Below, in pieces: positions 13,795-16,342 of a stretch of DNA of 16,342 bases. Below the pieces are notes generated by a model. The model did no database searches and was not told the DNA's origin. It worked only from the letters and a program-made list of their open reading frames with translations. Both the position numbers and the translations under genes were made by a program. Position 1 is the stretch's first letter, and the number at the start of each line of letters is the position of its first letter. Origin of the DNA: Methanosarcinales archaeon (lineage in GTDB: Archaea; Halobacteriota; Syntropharchaeia; Alkanophagales; Methanospirareceae); contig JAENXH010000007.1 of assembly GCA_016649585.1 (NCBI GenBank), positions 3,062 through 19,403 on the forward strand, given 5' to 3'.

Positions 13795-15444
13795 ATGGCA
13801 GGACAATTAGGTGGAGTCCCGATATTGATATTGCGGGAAGGTGGCGAAAGAGCAAGTGGGAGAGATGCACAGACTGCGAATATAAATGCAGCGAAAGCAG
13901 TTGCTGCCGCGGTTCGTACCACATTGGGGCCAAAGGGGATGGATAAAATGCTTGTGGATTCCCTTGGCGACGTGGTTATAACAAACGATGGTGTGACGAT
14001 CCTCAAGGAGATGGACATAGAGAGTCCGGCAGCGAAGATGATGGTGGAAGTTGCGAAGACCGTGGACGCGGAAGCTGGGGACGGTACGACAACGTCTGTG
14101 GTCCTTGGTGGCGAACTGCTGAAGAAGGCAGAAGACCTCCTGGAGCAGGGATTGCACCCTGCGGTCATCGCTTTGGGGTATAGACTTGCATCGGAGCAAG
14201 CGATAAAGGTGCTGGATTCAATCGCAATTGATATAGCGATAGATGATGATGAAGAGCTGAAGAAAGTAGCACAAACAGCAATAACCGGGAAATCCGCGGA
14301 GGCGTCTAGTGAGTTCCTCGCCGAAATTGCGATAAAAGCGGTCAAAGCAATAACAGAAGAAGACTCGAAAGGCAAGAAAGTGGTTGACGTGGATAACATC
14401 AACGTGGAGAAGAAAGTGGGCGGACGAATGAGCGAGACCAAGTTAGTGCAGGGCCTGGCATTAGACAAAGAGGTCGTGCATCCCGGAATGCCACGGAAGA
14501 TAAAGAATGCGAAAATAGCGTTGATCAATGCTTCGCTTGAGGTAAAAAAGACCGAGACAAGTGCAGAAGTAAAGATAAGGACAACAGATCAGCTCAAGAG
14601 CTTCCTTGCGGAAGAGGAGCGGATGATGCGGCGGCTCGCGGAGCGCATAAAGGAAAGCGGTGCGAATGTCGTGATATGCCAGAAAGGGATAGACGATGTC
14701 GTGCAGCATCATCTTGCGAAGGACGGTATTATAGCGATACGAAGGGCGAAGAAGAGCGATTTGGAGAAGTTAGAGAAAGCAACGGGCGGTAATATCGTGA
14801 GTACGGTGGAGGAGATGACGGGAAGTGATTTGGGGCACGCGGGCTTGGTCGAGGAGCGGAAGATATCTGGGGATAAGATGCTGTTCATCGAGCAATGTAA
14901 GAACCCTCACGCAGTGTCCATTGTGATACGGGGCGGAACAGAGCATGTGGTAGATGAAGTTGAGCGGTCGTTGCATGACGTACTTCGTGTGGTAGGGAGC
15001 ATAATAGAGGACGGAAAAGCGGTTGCAGGTGGTGGCGCAGTGGAGACGGAATTAGCATTGAAAATAAGGGACTATGGTGCGTCGCTCAAAGGAAGGGAGC
15101 AATTAGCGGTAGAGAAATTCGCAGAGGCGATGGAGATCATACCGCGAACCCTGGCGGAAAATTCCGGACTTGATCCCATAGACAAGTTGGTCGCGTTGAA
15201 AGCGGCACATGAGCGTGGCGAGAAGAATGCGGGTTTGAACGTTTACACCGGGAAAATCGTTGACATGCGTGCGAATAACGTGATAGAGCCGTTGAGGACA
15301 AAGCGACAATCGGTGCGATCAGCAGTAGATGCCGCAATAATGATTCTCAAGATAGATGACGTGATTGCGTCGAAGAAAGGGGCAGCACCTCCACCCGGAG
15401 CAGGTGGAATGCCACCGGGCGGGATGCCAGAAGGAATGTACTGA
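13795..15444 (+). CDS. ths: thermosome subunit (group II chaperonin)
   Basis: The 549-residue protein is a full-length archaeal chaperonin subunit, forming double-ring cages that fold proteins with ATP in the cytoplasm. The equatorial ATP-binding domain shows TTLGPKGMDKMLVDSLGDVV (42-61), NDGVTILKEM (64-73) and GDGTT (95-99). The distal half has VVGSIIEDGKAVAGGGAVET and the closing MILKIDDVI. The C-terminal tail is glycine-methionine rich (GGMPPGGMPEGMY), as in thermosomes, projecting into the cavity. A GAGGTAA (13776-13782) lies 12 bases before the ATG. Archaea often carry two or three paralogues; only one is visible here, and alpha or beta type cannot be assigned. A palindrome and T-run follow the gene. 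Confidence 0.98.
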   Translation: MAGQLGGVPILILREGGERASGRDAQTANINAAKAVAAAVRTTLGPKGMDKMLVDSLGDVVITNDGVTILKEMDIESPAAKMMVEVAKTVDAEAGDGTTTSVVLGGELLKKAEDLLEQGLHPAVIALGYRLASEQAIKVLDSIAIDIAIDDDEELKKVAQTAITGKSAEASSEFLAEIAIKAVKAITEEDSKGKKVVDVDNINVEKKVGGRMSETKLVQGLALDKEVVHPGMPRKIKNAKIALINASLEVKKTETSAEVKIRTTDQLKSFLAEEERMMRRLAERIKESGANVVICQKGIDDVVQHHLAKDGIIAIRRAKKSDLEKLEKATGGNIVSTVEEMTGSDLGHAGLVEERKISGDKMLFIEQCKNPHAVSIVIRGGTEHVVDEVERSLHDVLRVVGSIIEDGKAVAGGGAVETELALKIRDYGASLKGREQLAVEKFAEAMEIIPRTLAENSGLDPIDKLVALKAAHERGEKNAGLNVYTGKIVDMRANNVIEPLRTKRQSVRSAVDAAIMILKIDDVIASKKGAAPPPGAGGMPPGGMPEGMY

Positions 15445-15518
15445 GATTGTAATTGTACGTTCGTTCACAACGCAGGTTCAATCGAATCGAGCATAAGAAC
15501 ACAGAGTTAAGAATGGAA

Positions 15519-15556
15519 AGAGAACAGAAGTTCTGTTCTCTGATCTGTATTTTTTA
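15519..15556 (+). terminator. palindrome plus T-run after the thermosome gene
   Basis: AGAGAACAGAA (15519-15529) and TTCTGTTCTCT (15531-15541) form a perfect 11-base inverted repeat around one G. A T-run at 15551-15555 follows. It lies about 75 bases after the thermosome stop and resembles an intrinsic terminator, although the T-run starts ten bases after the stem and the symmetric centre could equally be a protein-binding site. Confidence 0.4.
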
Positions 15557-15580
15557 ATTTGGATTTATATTTATATTTTT

Positions 15581-15726
15581 ATGATTACACGAGTATTCTC
15601 GATGTATCTTATCGAATATATGCCGGAACTTGAATGGCGGTGGGGATACCGGCTATCTGGCTGGTGATGTATGTGTGCGATACTCATTTCGATGCTTGTT
15701 TATTTTAAGAGGAAAGGGTGTTGTGA
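15581..15726 (+). pseudogene. corA: decayed 3' end of corA (Mg2+ transporter)
   Basis: CorA magnesium channels end with a GMN signature, an MPEL loop, a last transmembrane helix, and a basic tail ending in KGWL. Here the frame from 15581 reads VFSMYLIEYMPELEWRWGY, matching IYGMN-x-EYMPEL with GMN changed to SMY. A one-base frame change after the tyrosine restores PAIWLVMYVC. A second restores CAILISMLVYFKRKG, and one lost G at about 15719-15720 would give the tail WL and a stop at 15724-15726. The rest of the gene is absent. The order of these pieces makes a relic of a corA C-terminus likely; it cannot make a working protein. Confidence 0.6.
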
Positions 15727-15840
15727 CTGTTTACGTTCACTTGTCTTAAATACCAGAGTGAAGAGAAACTTTTTATAGTGATTGTACACATCTTCATTAC
15801 TGAAGAAAATGTTAAGTATAACTGAGCTACAATCAGAACT
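15727..15840 (+). promoter_or_regulatory. spacer with promoters for the protein kinase
   Basis: Two TATA-like sites precede the kinase. GAAACTTTTTATAG (about 15764-15777) would give a leader of about 40 bases. AAGTATAA (15814-15821) would place the start at the ATG itself. Nothing else is recognisable here. Confidence 0.35.
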
Positions 15841-16342
15841 ATGAGTGAAGAATTCTGGGAACCCTTTTGGGAGAAACTGAAAGAGATATACGAAAGGGAA
15901 GATAAGAATACTGAAGCTTATGACTCTGAACAACCAATCTTGGAAGCGGTTTTAAAGAGAATAAAAGAGAGCCTAAAAGATGTATACGACTTTGTTGAGC
16001 CTATTGGTAGAGGAGGAGCAGGTATAGTTATTCAGCTCAAGGATAAACGGTTAAATTTCGATAGAGCACTAAAAATCCCCCGCCCTAAAGAAGAAGCCTT
16101 AATAGAATCTGTTAAAAATGAGATAAAATATTTAACTACGATTACGCATGAAAATATAATAAGCATTTATGCCTTAGGTGATGTGGAGATACCAAATCAT
16201 CTTCATCCATATCCTTATTTTGTTATGGATTACATTGAAGGAGCACAAACGCTGAGAAGTAAAACGTCGGAGCTTTTAGACAGTGCTAAAGAAAGCAAAG
16301 AACAATTGGAAATAACTAAGTGGGTTTTAGATAGAGTATATA
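15841..16342 (+). CDS. Hanks-type Ser/Thr protein kinase, cut by window end
   Basis: The frame from ATG 15841 is open to the window edge (167 codons) and shows the N-lobe of a eukaryotic-like protein kinase. The glycine loop is GRGGAGIV (56-63), the ATP-anchoring lysine is in RALKIP (K78), and the alpha-C glutamate is in VKNEIKYL (E93-E94 region). It continues THENIISIYALGDV and a hinge-like PYFVMDYIEG. A roughly 50-residue charged helical segment precedes the kinase fold. The catalytic HRD and DFG motifs lie beyond the window, so activity cannot be judged. Codon and base composition are more AT-rich than the thermosome gene. It follows a corA relic, suggesting accessory DNA. It phosphorylates proteins if intact; targets are unknown. 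Confidence 0.85.
   Translation, partial: MSEEFWEPFWEKLKEIYEREDKNTEAYDSEQPILEAVLKRIKESLKDVYDFVEPIGRGGAGIVIQLKDKRLNFDRALKIPRPKEEALIESVKNEIKYLTTITHENIISIYALGDVEIPNHLHPYPYFVMDYIEGAQTLRSKTSELLDSAKESKEQLEITKWVLDRVY

Noticed and set aside
13749..14528. Long open frame on the minus strand opposite the thermosome gene
   Set aside because: Its translation is a Ser/Ala/Thr-rich shadow of a strongly recognised gene, with no promoter or family match.
15519..15541. The perfect palindrome after the thermosome gene as another cassette site
   Set aside because: It lacks the CATAAC and GTTAG boxes and the asymmetric arms, and fits a terminator or binding site better.

Overview
The window looks like a chromosomal segment of a euryarchaeon (broad sense), possibly a methanogen- or ANME-like lineage; the exact group is a low-confidence guess. 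The archaeal signs are a thermosome subunit, a membrane-anchored LonB protease, an archaeal P1/L12 stalk protein, the archaeal tRNA methyltransferase TrmY, a CCA-less tRNA-Glu, and many purine-BRE plus TATA promoters about 25 bases ahead of starts, several of them apparently leaderless.

Layout. Positions 1-2622 are an AT-rich accessory zone. It holds a window-edge reading frame, a PEMT/ICMT-type membrane methyltransferase (minus strand), and a Shedu-like (DUF4263) PD-(D/E)XK nuclease bounded by two related, co-oriented, attC-like imperfect palindromes. That arrangement resembles an integron gene cassette (about 1095-2615) carrying a defence gene behind an archaeal promoter. From 2826 to 5663 come a small two-helix membrane protein and a two-gene glycosyltransferase operon (GT2-like then GT4, minus strand). 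From 5779 to 8353 lie ribosomal protein L12 and tRNA-Glu (plus), then a deaminase of the 5'-deoxyadenosine/MTA/SAH type followed by trmY (minus).

Positions 8499-9225 are a scar of a lost CRISPR-Cas locus. A cas6 gene keeps its promoter and first ~50 codons, then runs exactly into the first repeat of a three-repeat array. Beyond the array is a PIN-domain (VapC-like) gene lacking its N-terminus. Positions 9288-13625 hold a minus-strand run: aspartate kinase, LonB, and a DUF92 membrane protein. The thermosome gene is divergent from the kinase. Downstream are a palindrome plus T-run, a decayed 3' end of a corA magnesium-transporter gene, and the 5' part of a Hanks-type protein kinase cut by the window end.

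How it works together. The core genes cover protein quality control (thermosome, LonB), translation (L12, tRNA-Glu, TrmY), and recycling of adenosine by-products of S-adenosylmethionine. The accessory zones (attC-like cassette, CRISPR scar, PIN and corA relics, short dispersed repeats) record gene gain and loss. The most unusual items are the putative archaeal integron cassette with a Shedu-type defence gene and the in-frame cas6-CRISPR fusion.
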